64,000 nt of DNA from an uncultured Paraglaciecola sp. (GCA_947498355.1 CANMKA010000010.1:60255-124254), one strand, 5' to 3'; shown: positions 9,556 to 19,363, counted from the stretch's first letter. Translations and numbers: made by a program. Notes: generated from the sequence alone by a model not told the origin.

Positions 9556-10029
9556 TTAATACTCGTTCGGGGAAGTTTGATTAGGGTTAACGTGCTTAAT
9601 TCCCTTAAGTTTCTCGGCTAATTCAGGCGGCATATACTCTTCATCATGCTTGGCCAATACTTCGTGAGCTTGAATATGATTCTCTGACGTTAACACGCCT
9701 GTGGCGACAATCCCTTGGCCTTCTCGGAATAAATCAGGTAGCAAGCCATGATAACTAACCGTCACTATGGGCCCAGTGTCTGTTAAGTCAAAACTCACAT
9801 CTAAGGTGTCTTGGTTACGCTTTACTGAGCCTTCTACTACCATGCCGCCCACTCTGAGGCGTTGTCCCACTTCGGGAATGACGCCCTCTTTGCCTTCGAT
9901 TATTTCGCTGGGTGTGTAAAACAAATCAATGTTTTGACTTAAGGCATACAACATAAGAGACACTGCACCGGTCAGCACAACTAAAACGGCTGAAACAGCC
10001 AGAAGCCTTTTTTTACGTCTTGGATTCAT
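9556..10029 (-). CDS. ccmE: Periplasmic heme chaperone CcmE
   Basis: Binds heme covalently on the periplasmic side and hands it to CcmF. 157 residues with an N-terminal membrane anchor (about 9-30) and an OB-fold domain. The motif [13 protein letters not shown] holds the heme-binding histidine (His128) and the nearby conserved tyrosine (Tyr132). Two bases separate its stop from ccmF. Confidence 0.96.
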   Translation of the reverse strand: MNPRRKKRLLAVSAVLVVLTGAVSLMLYALSQNIDLFYTPSEIIEGKEGVIPEVGQRLRVGGMVVEGSVKRNQDTLDVSFDLTDTGPIVTVSYHGLLPDLFREGQGIVATGVLTSENHIQAHEVLAKHDEEYMPPELAEKLKGIKHVNPNQTSPNEY

Positions 10030-10030
10030 G

Positions 10031-10252
10031 TTATTTCTCTGTCACTTCTGGGGAAGGAGTCGCTACTCTTGCAGCTTGGATTCGGGCTTGTCTAGCTTGT
10101 TCAGACATAACCTGCTTAAACAAGTTTCGTTTAATAGAAAATGAGCTTATCCATAATACGGCTAAACAGAAAAACCCTACGCCAAAGGAGAGCCATACGT
10201 AAAATCCGTAGCCTCCCATGGATAAAAATGCATCTATACTGTCGAAATACAT
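10031..10252 (-). CDS. ccmD: Heme exporter accessory protein CcmD
   Basis: Small inner-membrane protein needed to release heme-loaded CcmE from CcmABC. 73 residues: [16 protein letters not shown] begins the single membrane segment (about 13-36), followed by a basic cytoplasmic tail containing KRNLF and alanine/arginine-rich sequence, as usual for CcmD. It lies between ccmC and ccmE. Confidence 0.92.
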   Translation of the reverse strand: MYFDSIDAFLSMGGYGFYVWLSFGVGFFCLAVLWISSFSIKRNLFKQVMSEQARQARIQAARVATPSPEVTEK

Positions 10253-10276
10253 ACTCTACCTACTACATTATCGAGA

Positions 10277-11029
10277 TTATGAAGAATTTTTTACTTGCTG
10301 GTTAGCTAGCGCGATCACCCAAGGGCGCTTTAATTCGCGGCTAATAATTTCATTTTGGATACGCAACAATACTATGCTCACACAACAAAACGACCATCCA
10401 AACAACGACACTAAAAATGGCAATAGCATTTCAACAGGCATGGAGGGCTTTTCTAGTTTTAACAAGGTCGCACCTTGATGTAAGGTATTCCACCATTCCA
10501 CTGAATAGTGGATGATTGGCAAGTTAATAATACCCACTATCGCCATTACGGCTGCGGCTTTACTTCCTTGTTCCTTATCGTCAAACGCCTTATACAGCGC
10601 CATTACGCCCAAAAATAAGAAAAGTAAGACAAGCTGTGACGTCATACGGGCATCCCACTCCCACCAGGTTCCCCACATAGGTTTACCCCAAGCTGCGCCG
10701 GTAATTAAAGAGATAAACGTAATAGCCGCACCAACTGGAGCAAAGGCTACCATAGACATAAAAGACGTTTTAATTTGCCAAACTAACCCAACAAAGGCTG
10801 CGGATGCCATGCCCATGTACAAGCTTTTAGACAGAATAGCGCTAGGCACATGAATATGAAAAATACGGTAAGAATCACCTTGCTGATAATCGGCGGGAGA
10901 AAAAGCCAATGCCCATATTGCTCCCACCACAATTAATACTAATCCCGACAGAGTAAACCAAGGCAAAAGTCTCTGACACAACTGATAAGCTCGTTCGGTT
11001 TTTGCATAGGGATGTAACCATTTCCACAT
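10277..11029 (-). CDS. ccmC: Heme transport membrane protein CcmC
   Basis: Inner-membrane protein that presents heme to CcmE. 250 residues, six membrane segments, the tryptophan motif WGTWWEWDARMTSQLVLLFL, and the flanking histidines (IFHIHVPSA and PIIHYSVEWWNTLHQG). The ATG overlaps the ccmB stop by one base (TAATG). Confidence 0.96.
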   Translation of the reverse strand: MWKWLHPYAKTERAYQLCQRLLPWFTLSGLVLIVVGAIWALAFSPADYQQGDSYRIFHIHVPSAILSKSLYMGMASAAFVGLVWQIKTSFMSMVAFAPVGAAITFISLITGAAWGKPMWGTWWEWDARMTSQLVLLFLFLGVMALYKAFDDKEQGSKAAAVMAIVGIINLPIIHYSVEWWNTLHQGATLLKLEKPSMPVEMLLPFLVSLFGWSFCCVSIVLLRIQNEIISRELKRPWVIALANQQVKNSS

Positions 11030-11694
11030 TAGGTTTGACTCACTCTTAGTGCATAAGCAATGGCAAATGGTGCCAACGCCAAAGAAAACAAAAACATAGC
11101 GCCGATGATCGCTAGTTGACCATTGTACGCAAGATCCAAAGAAGCCGATTCAACCGCAGCCGTTGCAAAAATCAACACAGGTATAAACATAGGAAGTAAG
11201 AGTAAAGCCAGCAGCACACCGCCTTTATTTAAACCTACAGTCAAACCTACCGCTATCGCTCCTATCAAACTCAAAATGGGCGTACCCAATAGCAAAGTCC
11301 ACACAAGTGCCCAATACATGGGTTCGGACAAATACAAAAACAACGCCCAAAGGGGCGACAACAAAATGAGCGGGAAGATACTCGTTAACCAATGTACCAA
11401 CACTTTAATCAGAGCGACCGCTGGCAAAGACATCCCAGACAAGATAATTTGTTCAAGTGAGCCATCTTGGAAATCATCTTTGAATAACCTTTCCATCCCC
11501 AAAAGGGACGACAAAATAGCCGCGACCCAAATAACGCCAGGACCCATTTTTTGCAATATTGCAGACTCTGGGCCAACCCCCAACGGAAACAAACTAACAA
11601 CGAGTACAAAGAATAAAATAGGTTGCATCAGTTCTGAGCGCTGCTGAAAAGCAACCGAGAGATCTCGTTTGAATAAAGCGATTAACCCAGACAT
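11029..11694 (-). CDS. ccmB: Heme exporter membrane subunit CcmB
   Basis: Membrane partner of the CcmA ATPase. 221 residues from the ATG at 11694, with six hydrophobic segments. The N-terminus MSGLIALFKRDLSVAFQ is typical, followed by FFVLVVSLFPLGVGP. The frame stays open to 11784, but those residues lie in ccmA and have no family counterpart. The start overlaps the ccmA stop (ATGA). Confidence 0.94.
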   Translation of the reverse strand: MSGLIALFKRDLSVAFQQRSELMQPILFFVLVVSLFPLGVGPESAILQKMGPGVIWVAAILSSLLGMERLFKDDFQDGSLEQIILSGMSLPAVALIKVLVHWLTSIFPLILLSPLWALFLYLSEPMYWALVWTLLLGTPILSLIGAIAVGLTVGLNKGGVLLALLLLPMFIPVLIFATAAVESASLDLAYNGQLAIIGAMFLFSLALAPFAIAYALRVSQT

Positions 11695-12329
11695 CAGTGG
11701 CGATACTCCAACTGCAACTCTGTGGTTGGATAGGCGATGTCTAAACTTTGGTGAGAGGTCATGATGACTGCCCCTCCCTTGCATAAAAATTGATGGATAT
11801 GTTCACTCAGTACACTCACACCCTCTACATCTAGCGCAGTAAAGGGTTCGTCCATTATCCAAAGGCTCGCATTGGGCTGTAACCAAAACCGAGCTAACGC
11901 AGTGCGACGCTGCTGCCCTGCAGATAAATTACTAACAGGCACGTCTTCCAAACCCACTAAACTCAGCTTAGCTAACACATCATAAATTTGATTTTTAGTC
12001 ACAGTTATTTCACTGCATTGACACCAAAACTGTAAGTTTTCGACTGGACTGAGCATACTATTAATACCCAGTTTATGACCAAAATATACTGTGTTTGATA
12101 CTGAGGGCGTATGACTTGGGCTTGCCTCAGAGCTAGACATGTTAGTGCTATTCATAATAACGTCACCAGAATTAGCTGCGCTTAATCCGGCTAGTACCCT
12201 AAGTAAACTAGTTTTGCCTGCGCCATTTGGGCCTTTTATGTAAAGCAATTGGCCTGCATCAACAGAGAAGGTTAGGTTGTCGAATAACACTCTATCCCGT
12301 TTCGTGATAGACAGTTGGTTTACCCACAT
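11694..12329 (-). CDS. ccmA: Heme exporter ATP-binding subunit CcmA
   Basis: ABC ATPase whose ATP use frees heme-CcmE from CcmCD. 211 residues from the ATG at 12329. Walker A is GPNGAGKTS, the signature is LSAGQQRR, and Walker B is LWIMDEP with the switch histidine in MTSHQ. The frame is open to 12416, but the upstream 29 residues look non-coding. An insert of about ten serine-rich residues precedes the VYFGHK block. First gene of the operon ccmABCDEF-dsbE-ccmHI-mlaA. Confidence 0.94.
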   Translation of the reverse strand: MWVNQLSITKRDRVLFDNLTFSVDAGQLLYIKGPNGAGKTSLLRVLAGLSAANSGDVIMNSTNMSSSEASPSHTPSVSNTVYFGHKLGINSMLSPVENLQFWCQCSEITVTKNQIYDVLAKLSLVGLEDVPVSNLSAGQQRRTALARFWLQPNASLWIMDEPFTALDVEGVSVLSEHIHQFLCKGGAVIMTSHQSLDIAYPTTELQLEYRH

Positions 12330-12520
12330 CAATGACAATCGAGCTGCTCTTTTTGCTAAAAATATCGATGCAGAATAATACCATAGGGATCTGGCCCTGT
12401 GACAACAGGCAGCCAATTTATTGCTTAAGCTTTATGGTAATTTTTAAGTACTTATATCAATTCACACAAATAAGTGCGTTACACTCTTGAAGGATTAGGG
12501 CAACTTTCCGATATAAAAAA

Positions 12521-15190
12521 ATGCACTCAATACCCACTATTACCGAAACCGCTATACCGCAAATTATTAGCGAACTAAGTAAGTTAGCGCCCACCACCGA
12601 GCTAGCCACTAAAAAAATTGAGGTCATAGCCCAATACCTTTCAGAAAATCAGATAAAACTGACGCAAGTTGGCACAACCAAAAGCCCCAACCTAGTGCTG
12701 CAAACCCAGCAGGTTCAGGGTGCAATTCAAAACCAGACCCAATATCAAATTCATTTATCACTGACTGATGGTGTGAACATTGAGCTTCTCAGTGTAGCAA
12801 GTAAACCTCAGCTCTCTCAGCACCCATTAACCGAACAACAATTAGCCCGGTTATTGCAGCTTCCTCCTAAATATTTTGCCTCTACCTTAGCCCCTACTGC
12901 CAATTCAGTATTGGCGCAAAGTCATAATTTACCTTTACCCCAATTACAGGCGCAAGTTGTTCAACTTTCAGCTCAAAGTAGTAATGTAAGATTAACCGAA
13001 GCTTTGTTGCCTAATGATAGCAACACACATAAATTAGCAGAGACACGTCAATTTAGGATCACTAACATTTCACCTCAGCTTGATCTTGTTTTACAGCATC
13101 CTAAATTAGATAAATTGAATCTTCACGACAAACTACAGATTAGCCTCACGCCGCGAGGAAACAATTGGCAACTAACGATCCAAGTCGACAACCAAGTTAA
13201 TGCAGGATTTAAAAATATTCAGTCGCAAACAAATAATGCTGAAGAGGTAAAAATTCAGCAAGTATTAACGCCAGCTCAAAGCAAAGAGTGGCTAAAAGCA
13301 GTTTTACACACTCAGACCAAGCAAGGCCCATTTGCGTTAAATGGGCCTATTCACCCCATAGTTAATCGCTTACAAGACACAACCCAAGGCAACCTAATAA
13401 CCACATTAGAAAGTGGCTCTATCGATAAGCTGTGGTTAACATTAAACTCTCCCCATGGGGCTAGTCTCACCACAGAGCAACGCCCCTTGGCGGCGAGAAT
13501 TGCAGTTACCCAAGCACTTGCTCAAGCTATCCAAGCTTTTAACCTTCCAAAGCAAGCAGCACTTGAGCATCTAATTCAGTCGTTACCAAATCAATCTCAG
13601 ATACATGAAAAATCTACTGAAAAAGTCATTGATAAACGTGCCGAGCACCACACCTCTCACACAGGGAATCAAACAGCGGCGCACACTCAAGGTAATCAAG
13701 CTTTACCAACAGAGACTAAGCAAAACAGTATAATCGAACTGATTAGTCAACTTAGCGACAAAGCTAAGCTTTTGGTTATCGAAAAAGCAGCTGGGCTAAT
13801 TTTAAATCAGAATAAATACGCAGTTCCTCCAAGCTCAGCGATCGATGCAAATCAATTGGGCAGTGCACGCGCGAATAGCCCAAACTCGTTAAACCCGCCC
13901 ATTCAACCTCACGCTTCGCTGCCCCTTATATCCACTGGCTTAACCCAAGTTTTAAGCCAGCTTGGAGAAAGTACTCGACAATTAATCGTCGAAAAATTGG
14001 TTAACTTGGTCAACACGGAAAAAACACTTAGCAATAAGCAAAAATCTGGGGATGCAGTGGTTTCTCAGAGTGCTTCTGAACTAACCTCTGGAAAAGAAAC
14101 GAAACCAAAGGGCCCAATTCCTATTACCCAGCAGCAAACACCAGATAGTGTAAACATATTATCTTTATCACAACGTTTGGCTGCATTAACTGCGCAGGTA
14201 CAAGCTCACCCGCGAGGGGACAGTATAATAAATCAGGCTTTATTAAATAGTTCTAGCCAGCAAAGTGATGTGATCAAGCAACTGCTACGTGTTGCCCAAG
14301 CAAATGCCGAGACGCCAGCTTCTCCTCTTAGTCAATTACAGGCACACCTATCCCCGAGCGAGCTAGACAAAAACGGACAGGAGTTGCCTATAAAACAGGC
14401 TATTGCCGAGGGATTACAAAAGATCTCTCAAACATTTGAGCCCGGCACACAACAAGATGCGTCGCGAATTCGCCAATTACTCAATGCTCCCAGCTTTTTG
14501 GTCTCAGCTCCTCAATTGGTAGGCCAAGGGGCAAGTAGTGGGTTGGTGAATGGTTTAGTAACACTTTTACAACTCTCTCTCGGGGCTAGGTTAAGTAAGC
14601 AACGCCCCCAGTTAACCGAACACCTTAGTCAGTCACTTAGCGCTATATTTGCACGCTCCACAGACACTAAACCTAAAATATCTGCCAAAGGGCTAAACGA
14701 CTTCTCTCAAGTCGAGCAAAAACATCAAATTCTAAAAGAATTGGGCCGTGTATTGTCTAGCCACCAAGCCAATAAAATTGGTAATGCAGACCAGTTACAC
14801 CAAGGGCAAGAAAGCTTTTATTACCAGTTGCCGACTCTGTTCAATGGTGTATTTAAACAAGCTGAATTATTAATAAAACGTGAACCCCATTCACAGCAGC
14901 AGAAAAACGATAAGGAGTTTGGTAGCGCATACTGGCATTTAACCCTGAAGCTGACCATTGGTGATATTGGCCAACTCCTGAGTAAAGTAAAACTGAGAGC
15001 GGATTATGCAGAGTTAAACTTTTATGCCTCGAATAATGAAACAAAACATCAAGTAATGAATTACTTACCGCTTCTTACCCGTAGACTCAGTTCTTTAGGA
15101 GTCGAGGTAAGCCATACCCAATGCCAACTAGGTAAGATCCCAGCCTCATTAAATGAACAGTCCTATCATGCATTCCAAGCTAAGGTGTAA
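12521..15190 (+). CDS. FliK-like (flagellar hook-length control C-terminal domain) protein
   Basis: 889-residue, glutamine/serine/asparagine-rich protein without signal peptide or membrane segment. Residues about 800-870 resemble the FliK C-terminal domain (HLTLKLTIGDIGQLLSKVKL, then NYLPLLTRRLSSLGVEVSHTQCQLG). The long N-terminal part is low in conserved features and of variable composition, as in FliK proteins. FliK measures rod/hook length and switches export specificity through FlhB. No other flagellar structural gene is nearby, and the next gene, three bases on, is a free-standing FlhB C-terminal domain. The pair therefore looks like a paralogous length-control/switch couple rather than the main flagellar fliK. 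The exact role is unknown. Confidence 0.7.
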   Translation: MHSIPTITETAIPQIISELSKLAPTTELATKKIEVIAQYLSENQIKLTQVGTTKSPNLVLQTQQVQGAIQNQTQYQIHLSLTDGVNIELLSVASKPQLSQHPLTEQQLARLLQLPPKYFASTLAPTANSVLAQSHNLPLPQLQAQVVQLSAQSSNVRLTEALLPNDSNTHKLAETRQFRITNISPQLDLVLQHPKLDKLNLHDKLQISLTPRGNNWQLTIQVDNQVNAGFKNIQSQTNNAEEVKIQQVLTPAQSKEWLKAVLHTQTKQGPFALNGPIHPIVNRLQDTTQGNLITTLESGSIDKLWLTLNSPHGASLTTEQRPLAARIAVTQALAQAIQAFNLPKQAALEHLIQSLPNQSQIHEKSTEKVIDKRAEHHTSHTGNQTAAHTQGNQALPTETKQNSIIELISQLSDKAKLLVIEKAAGLILNQNKYAVPPSSAIDANQLGSARANSPNSLNPPIQPHASLPLISTGLTQVLSQLGESTRQLIVEKLVNLVNTEKTLSNKQKSGDAVVSQSASELTSGKETKPKGPIPITQQQTPDSVNILSLSQRLAALTAQVQAHPRGDSIINQALLNSSSQQSDVIKQLLRVAQANAETPASPLSQLQAHLSPSELDKNGQELPIKQAIAEGLQKISQTFEPGTQQDASRIRQLLNAPSFLVSAPQLVGQGASSGLVNGLVTLLQLSLGARLSKQRPQLTEHLSQSLSAIFARSTDTKPKISAKGLNDFSQVEQKHQILKELGRVLSSHQANKIGNADQLHQGQESFYYQLPTLFNGVFKQAELLIKREPHSQQQKNDKEFGSAYWHLTLKLTIGDIGQLLSKVKLRADYAELNFYASNNETKHQVMNYLPLLTRRLSSLGVEVSHTQCQLGKIPASLNEQSYHAFQAKV

Positions 15191-15193
15191 TCA

Positions 15194-15514
15194 ATGACGA
15201 CTCCCCCAGCTAAACCCAGCAGCGCAGTTGCCCTAAAATACAAGCAGGGTGACAAACAAGAAGCCCCTAAGGTTATCGCTAAAGGATTTGGTGAACTCGC
15301 TAACGATATCATTCAATTGGCCCAACAAAACGGTGTATTGGTTCATCAGGATCCTTATTTGAGTGATTTTCTTGCGACTCTAGATTTAGGTCAAGAGATA
15401 CCAGAACAACTGTATTACATCATTGCTGAACTCATAGCGTTCTCTTATGTCTTGCAAGACAAAATCCCCGATAGTTGGGCAGCATCTCATGGCAAGGTAT
15501 CAAAAAAAGTATGA
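15194..15514 (+). CDS. Stand-alone FlhB/EscU C-terminal-domain protein (FlhX-like export switch)
   Basis: 106 residues matching only the cytoplasmic C-terminal domain of FlhB/YscU-type export switch proteins: AVALKYKQGDKQEAPKVIAKG, then a helical part with DIIQLAQQNGVLVHQDPYLSDFL and the terminal LDLGQEIPEQLYYIIAELIAFSY. It has no membrane segments and no NPTH autocleavage motif, as expected for a protein that corresponds to the part after the cleavage site. FlhX-type proteins in other bacteria can partly replace the FlhB C-terminal domain. It follows the FliK-like gene by three bases and is surely co-transcribed. Confidence 0.83.
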   Translation: MTTPPAKPSSAVALKYKQGDKQEAPKVIAKGFGELANDIIQLAQQNGVLVHQDPYLSDFLATLDLGQEIPEQLYYIIAELIAFSYVLQDKIPDSWAASHGKVSKKV

Positions 15515-16080
15515 GTGAATTACTGAACCTACTCTGGGAAAAAATCATATAAATATATGAATTTAATAAATTAGTTGAGAGCTAAGCAAAAAATTTAAAG
15601 GTAGTTATCTGGTTTTATTTCAGTTATTTATGTTTTGGCCGACAACCATTAAGAGAAGTTTAGGCCTGTTGGCCTTTATTGTATGTTTTGCAGCGAGTTG
15701 TGTGACATTTGCACAATAAAGCGCGAATATGGCGCAGTTAATCGCTGCCAAAAGGTTTCACCCTACACACATTTTACGTTTTGTCGCTGATGTTTAACCT
15801 AGTCCAATAGGCTTATAAGTTAGCACTTCGATGAAAAAAGTGTTTAGTTAGAACATACAACAAAGAGCAGCAGGACTAGGAGTACAAAATAATTATCTTG
15901 TAACCTGTTTATAGAAGCATATGAGACTATACTAAAACTCGGTTAAAAGATAACTCGCATAATTGTCACTAATCGGTCCCGGAACCAAGCCGTTTTTTTC
16001 GGGGAATGACTCCTCTGTAAGCACATTTTTCGCAGAGGCTTGTAGCAATTTGAATAACACATATTGTGGAGCCGTTAATA
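15515..16080. other. 566-bp intergenic region upstream of the CZB chemoreceptor
   Basis: No convincing gene on either strand. A weak hairpin with T-rich tail lies at 15662-15680 (AGGCC/GGCCT), probably ending the previous operon. A small CGG/CCG hairpin ending in seven Ts lies at about 15974-15999. A further hairpin CCTCTG/CAGAGG lies at 16012-16038 in the presumed leader. I could not match this to a known riboswitch. Confidence 0.5.
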
Positions 16081-17157
16081 ATGTTTGTCAGTAAAACAAA
16101 ATACAATGAATTAGAAAAAAAATTAGCTGATGTCACGCAACAAAATCAGAGCTTAGAATTAGAAAACAAGCGGTACGCCCAAGAGTTATCAGCTCTACAG
16201 CAAACACAACAAGTCGAAACGCCTAAAGATATAAACAGCAAGATTTGGCCTAGCCTTTTAGCCTGTATACAACAAATAACAAGTATTCGAGAGTCGGTAG
16301 CCGAGTCCTACGAACAAATCAACAACGATTCAGAGTCTATCGCGGGCCTGAATGAAACCTTAGACTCAGGGCAAAATTCTATTAGCAATATTGCAGGTGG
16401 CATGGAGCAAATCACTGAGAAAATGCAAAATATGTCGCAAAGCATGGCTAACCTCGAAGCCATTGCTGACAGCATTAATTCATTCGTCGAGACAATTTCG
16501 AAAATTTCAGACCAAACTAACTTGTTAGCACTTAACGCCGCCATTGAGGCCGCTCGAGCTGGTGACGCCGGTCGCGGATTTTCGGTAGTGGCTGACGAAG
16601 TTCGTAGCCTTGCTAGCAATACCAGTAAATCTGCTGAAGAAGTAGGTGGCCTGATTGCAAGGATCAAACAAGATACCGAGTCTGGTGTTAAATTTGCCAA
16701 CGCTCTAGAGGAATCTAACGTCGAGTTGTCTAACACTATCTCTGGCCTCAACGAAAGCTATGGTGGCATTAACGCTAATATTGGCACAATGAAAGACTCT
16801 ATTGTATCAGCGGTAGACAGAACCTTTATTCAAACCGTTAAACTGGATTCCGTTGTATTCAAGGGTGAAATCTACGAATCTATACTCGGTAATTTAAATA
16901 AATCGGCTAGCGAGTTTGCAGACCACAGAAACTGCCGCTTAGGCGTTTGGTATTACGGTGAAGGTTCAAATAAATACTCTAAGTCTTCAACTTTCAAGTC
17001 AATTGATAAGCCTCATGCTGCGGTTTATCAAAAAGGCATTGAAGCTCTGAATGCTTTCAAAAATGGCGATACAGACAAATGTTTAGCCGCACTGGAAAAA
17101 ATGGAGTCGTCCAGTACTCAAGTTATGCATCTGTTAGATGACCTAGTCGGGCATTAA
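16081..17157 (+). CDS. Soluble methyl-accepting chemotaxis protein with C-terminal CZB-like domain
   Basis: 358 residues, no membrane segment, so a cytoplasmic receptor. Residues 5-45 form a coiled coil. The signalling domain (about 60-230) has the receptor tip [32 protein letters not shown]. Residues about 250-355 form a CZB (chemoreceptor zinc-binding) domain with [12 protein letters not shown]. Of the usual three-His-one-Cys zinc site, Cys285 and His312 are present, but the first histidine position is Ser257 and the last is Tyr316, so the site looks degenerate. The start is the ATG at 16081, preceded by GGAG; a GTG five codons upstream is in frame but less well placed. A strong terminator follows. 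Confidence 0.9.
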   Translation: MFVSKTKYNELEKKLADVTQQNQSLELENKRYAQELSALQQTQQVETPKDINSKIWPSLLACIQQITSIRESVAESYEQINNDSESIAGLNETLDSGQNSISNIAGGMEQITEKMQNMSQSMANLEAIADSINSFVETISKISDQTNLLALNAAIEAARAGDAGRGFSVVADEVRSLASNTSKSAEEVGGLIARIKQDTESGVKFANALEESNVELSNTISGLNESYGGINANIGTMKDSIVSAVDRTFIQTVKLDSVVFKGEIYESILGNLNKSASEFADHRNCRLGVWYYGEGSNKYSKSSTFKSIDKPHAAVYQKGIEALNAFKNGDTDKCLAALEKMESSSTQVMHLLDDLVGH

Positions 17158-17168
17158 TCCGAACCTTT

Positions 17169-17204
17169 TGCGGCATTGATCCAGTTCAATGCCGCAATTT
17201 TATT
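17169..17204 (+). terminator. Terminator after the CZB chemoreceptor
   Basis: Eleven-base stem TGCGGCATTGA / TCAATGCCGCA with a six-base loop followed by ATTTTATT. Confidence 0.85.
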
Positions 17205-17261
17205 GAGTTGCGCAATAGACTGTGACAATATTAGTAACATAATGTTAACAGGAATAATCCA

Positions 17262-18017
17262 TTGAACGACGCACAACTCAATATTTCTCCTCTGCAAAAA
17301 TCCCGCAGTCTTACCAAAGAATTAGCCGATTCATTAAGAAAGCAAGTGCTCGAAGGTAATTTGAAGGCCGGAGAGAAACTACCTGCATCGAAAGAGATCG
17401 AGCAAGCAGCAGGCGTGAGTCGTACCGTTGTTAGAGAGTCTGTGGCTATTCTTAAAGCTGAAGGATTGCTCATCAGCCGACAAGGGGTGGGCGTTTTTGT
17501 AACTGAACGTAAAAACAACAAGCAATTTTCGATAGACGAGGCAGAGTTTAACTCAATCGATGACGCGATCAAAATTCTTGAATTACGCATGGCTGTTGAA
17601 ATAGAAATGGCTGGAATGGCGGCCATTCATCATACCCAAGAACAACTTACACACATTAATGCCTGCTTAGATGCGGTAAATGTCAAACTGTCGGCAGGAC
17701 TAAACGGACAGAAAGAAGATTTCGACTTTCACCTTGCTATCGCCAATGCCTCAGCTAATCCTTACTTCACCCGTTTTATAAAGTTCATAGGTTCAGGTGT
17801 CATTCCTGCACGTGAAATAATCATTAAACACGACAAACAACAACAGCCCAATACCTTCTTTGAAATGATTCAAAAAGAACACAAAGCAATAGCCGATGCC
17901 ATAGCAGCTAGAGATCCTAAAGCCGCACGTAAAGCGGTAATGGCCCACCTAGGAATGAGCCGAGAGAGGCACATAAGAATTGCCGAAAACCTCAAACACC
18001 AAGAGCCTCAATCCTGA
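17262..18017 (+). CDS. GntR-family transcriptional regulator, FadR subfamily (FCD ligand domain)
   Basis: 251-residue DNA-binding repressor or activator. The N-terminal winged helix-turn-helix (about 15-85) has LADSLRKQVLEGNLKAGEKLPASKEIEQ and GVSRTVVRESVAILKAEGLL. The C-terminal FCD domain carries the metal/ligand residues in DFDFHLAIANASANPYF and in EHKAIADAIAARDPKAARKAVMAHL. The start is a TTG at 17262: the frame has a stop at 17235 and no ATG or GTG between, and AGGA lies seven bases upstream. FadR-type regulators of this look often control sugar-acid use (UxuR/KdgR-like). No such catabolic genes are adjacent, so the target is unknown. Confidence 0.87.
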   Translation: MNDAQLNISPLQKSRSLTKELADSLRKQVLEGNLKAGEKLPASKEIEQAAGVSRTVVRESVAILKAEGLLISRQGVGVFVTERKNNKQFSIDEAEFNSIDDAIKILELRMAVEIEMAGMAAIHHTQEQLTHINACLDAVNVKLSAGLNGQKEDFDFHLAIANASANPYFTRFIKFIGSGVIPAREIIIKHDKQQQPNTFFEMIQKEHKAIADAIAARDPKAARKAVMAHLGMSRERHIRIAENLKHQEPQS

Positions 18018-18042
18018 CGTCAAAACGAGGCTCTCATTTAAT
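18002..18042 (+). terminator. Hairpin at the end of the FadR-type regulator
   Basis: AGAGCCTC / GAGGCTCT stem with a 17-base loop spanning the stop codon, then CATTTAATTTT. Possible terminator. Confidence 0.5.
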
Positions 18043-18075
18043 TTTGATCTTGTAGCTTAATTTTGATCATGTAGT
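18038..18075. repeat. Two tandem 19-bp repeats
   Basis: TTAATTTTGATCTTGTAGC is followed directly by the same 19-base unit with two changes. Each copy has a GATC site. No function evident. Confidence 0.6.
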
Positions 18076-18146
18076 CTTTCACCTCGAACAATAACCACGA
18101 CAGTTACGGCAAGAGTAATTGTGAGAAGTAAAGGCTATGACGGTCC

Positions 18147-18182
18147 CAAAAAAATCCCAGCAAAGTAGCTGGGATTTTTTGT
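18147..18182. terminator. Bidirectional terminator between the regulator and recA
   Basis: AAAAAATCCCAGC / GCTGGGATTTTTT with a six-base loop; works for either direction and serves as the recA terminator. Confidence 0.9.
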
Positions 18183-18273
18183 GTTTTTACTCGGTCATTT
18201 ATTCAAAAATGAAATACCAATTTAGCGCTCATCGAGTGCTACTGGGTTACTTAGAACGAATTTTAAAGCGGTA

Positions 18274-19296
18274 TTATTCGTCTTCAGTTTCTTCGCTAGC
18301 GACCACTTTAGGTGTTAGCAATAATTCCCTTAGTCGGTTGTTTAATTCATCGCGAGTTTCAGGGTGTTCTTTTAAGTATTTAACTGCATTAGACTTACCT
18401 TGACCAATACGGTCGTCGCCGTAGCTGTACCAAGCACCGGCTTTATTAACCATACCATGTTTTACACCTAAATCGATTAATTCGCCGTCTCGGTTGATAC
18501 CTTGACCATACATGATTTGGAATTCAGCTTGTTTAAATGGAGGAGCGATCTTGTTCTTAACCACTTTAACACGGGTTTCATTACCAACGATCTCATCCCC
18601 TTCTTTCACTGCACCTATACGACGAATATCTACCCGTACCGACGCATAAAACTTGAGGGCATTCCCGCCAGTTGTTGTTTCAGGCGAGCCAAACATTACA
18701 CCAATTTTCATTCGGATCTGGTTGATGAAGATCATCATGGTATTTGATTGTTTCAGGTTACCTGTTAGCTTACGCATGGCTTGCGACAACATTCTAGCTT
18801 GTAGGCCCATGTGCGAATCGCCCATATCACCTTCAATCTCGGCTTTAGGGGTTAACGCAGCAACCGAGTCAACAACAATCACGTCCACCGCACCAGAGCG
18901 AGTTAACATATCGCAAATTTCTAGAGCCTGTTCACCTGTATCTGGCTGAGACACTAATAACTCGTTTACATCAACCCCAAGTTTTTCAGCGTAAATAGGG
19001 TCAAGTGCGTGCTCCGCATCAACAAACGCACAAACTTTGCCATTACGTTGAGCTTCGGCAATAACCTCTAACGTTAGGGTCGTTTTACCACTCGACTCTG
19101 GGCCATATATTTCAACAATTCGCCCCATAGGGAAGCCACCAGCTCCCAAGGCAACATCAAGCATCAATGAGCCTGTAGAGATAGTCTCTACATCCATTGA
19201 TTTGTTATCCCCCAATTTCATAATTGAGCCTTTACCGAATTGCTTTTCAATCTGGCCTAGGGCGGCACTGAGGGCTTTACTTTTGTTGTCATCCAT
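18274..19296 (-). CDS. recA: Recombinase RecA
   Basis: DNA strand-exchange ATPase and coprotease that triggers LexA self-cleavage in the SOS response. 340 residues with [24 protein letters not shown] at the start, Walker A GPESSGKT, the VDAEHALDP block, Walker [13 protein letters not shown], and an acidic C-terminus EETEDE. The promoter carries an SOS box. No recX follows; a terminator ends the unit after recA alone. Confidence 0.99.
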   Translation of the reverse strand: MDDNKSKALSAALGQIEKQFGKGSIMKLGDNKSMDVETISTGSLMLDVALGAGGFPMGRIVEIYGPESSGKTTLTLEVIAEAQRNGKVCAFVDAEHALDPIYAEKLGVDVNELLVSQPDTGEQALEICDMLTRSGAVDVIVVDSVAALTPKAEIEGDMGDSHMGLQARMLSQAMRKLTGNLKQSNTMMIFINQIRMKIGVMFGSPETTTGGNALKFYASVRVDIRRIGAVKEGDEIVGNETRVKVVKNKIAPPFKQAEFQIMYGQGINRDGELIDLGVKHGMVNKAGAWYSYGDDRIGQGKSNAVKYLKEHPETRDELNNRLRELLLTPKVVASEETEDE

Positions 19297-19363
19297 TAGA
19301 ATGTCCTTAATGATTGTTCATATATGTACCCAGAAAACTCTGCTGTACAGTGATTATGCTCAG

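Noticed and set aside
11123..11647. Plus-strand reading frame of 174 codons
   Set aside because: Lies antisense inside ccmB, low-complexity composition, no family resemblance.
11695..11784. Upstream extension of ccmB
   Set aside because: It overlaps ccmA by 90 bases, whereas the ATG at 11694 gives the usual ATGA overlap and family length.
15950..16060. Cyclic-di-GMP (GEMM) riboswitch before the chemoreceptor
   Set aside because: The conserved GEMM core and tetraloop-receptor sequence are not present; only simple hairpins are seen.
16308..16751. Minus-strand reading frame of 147 codons
   Set aside because: Antisense to the receptor signalling domain; composition is a mirror of the conserved receptor helix.
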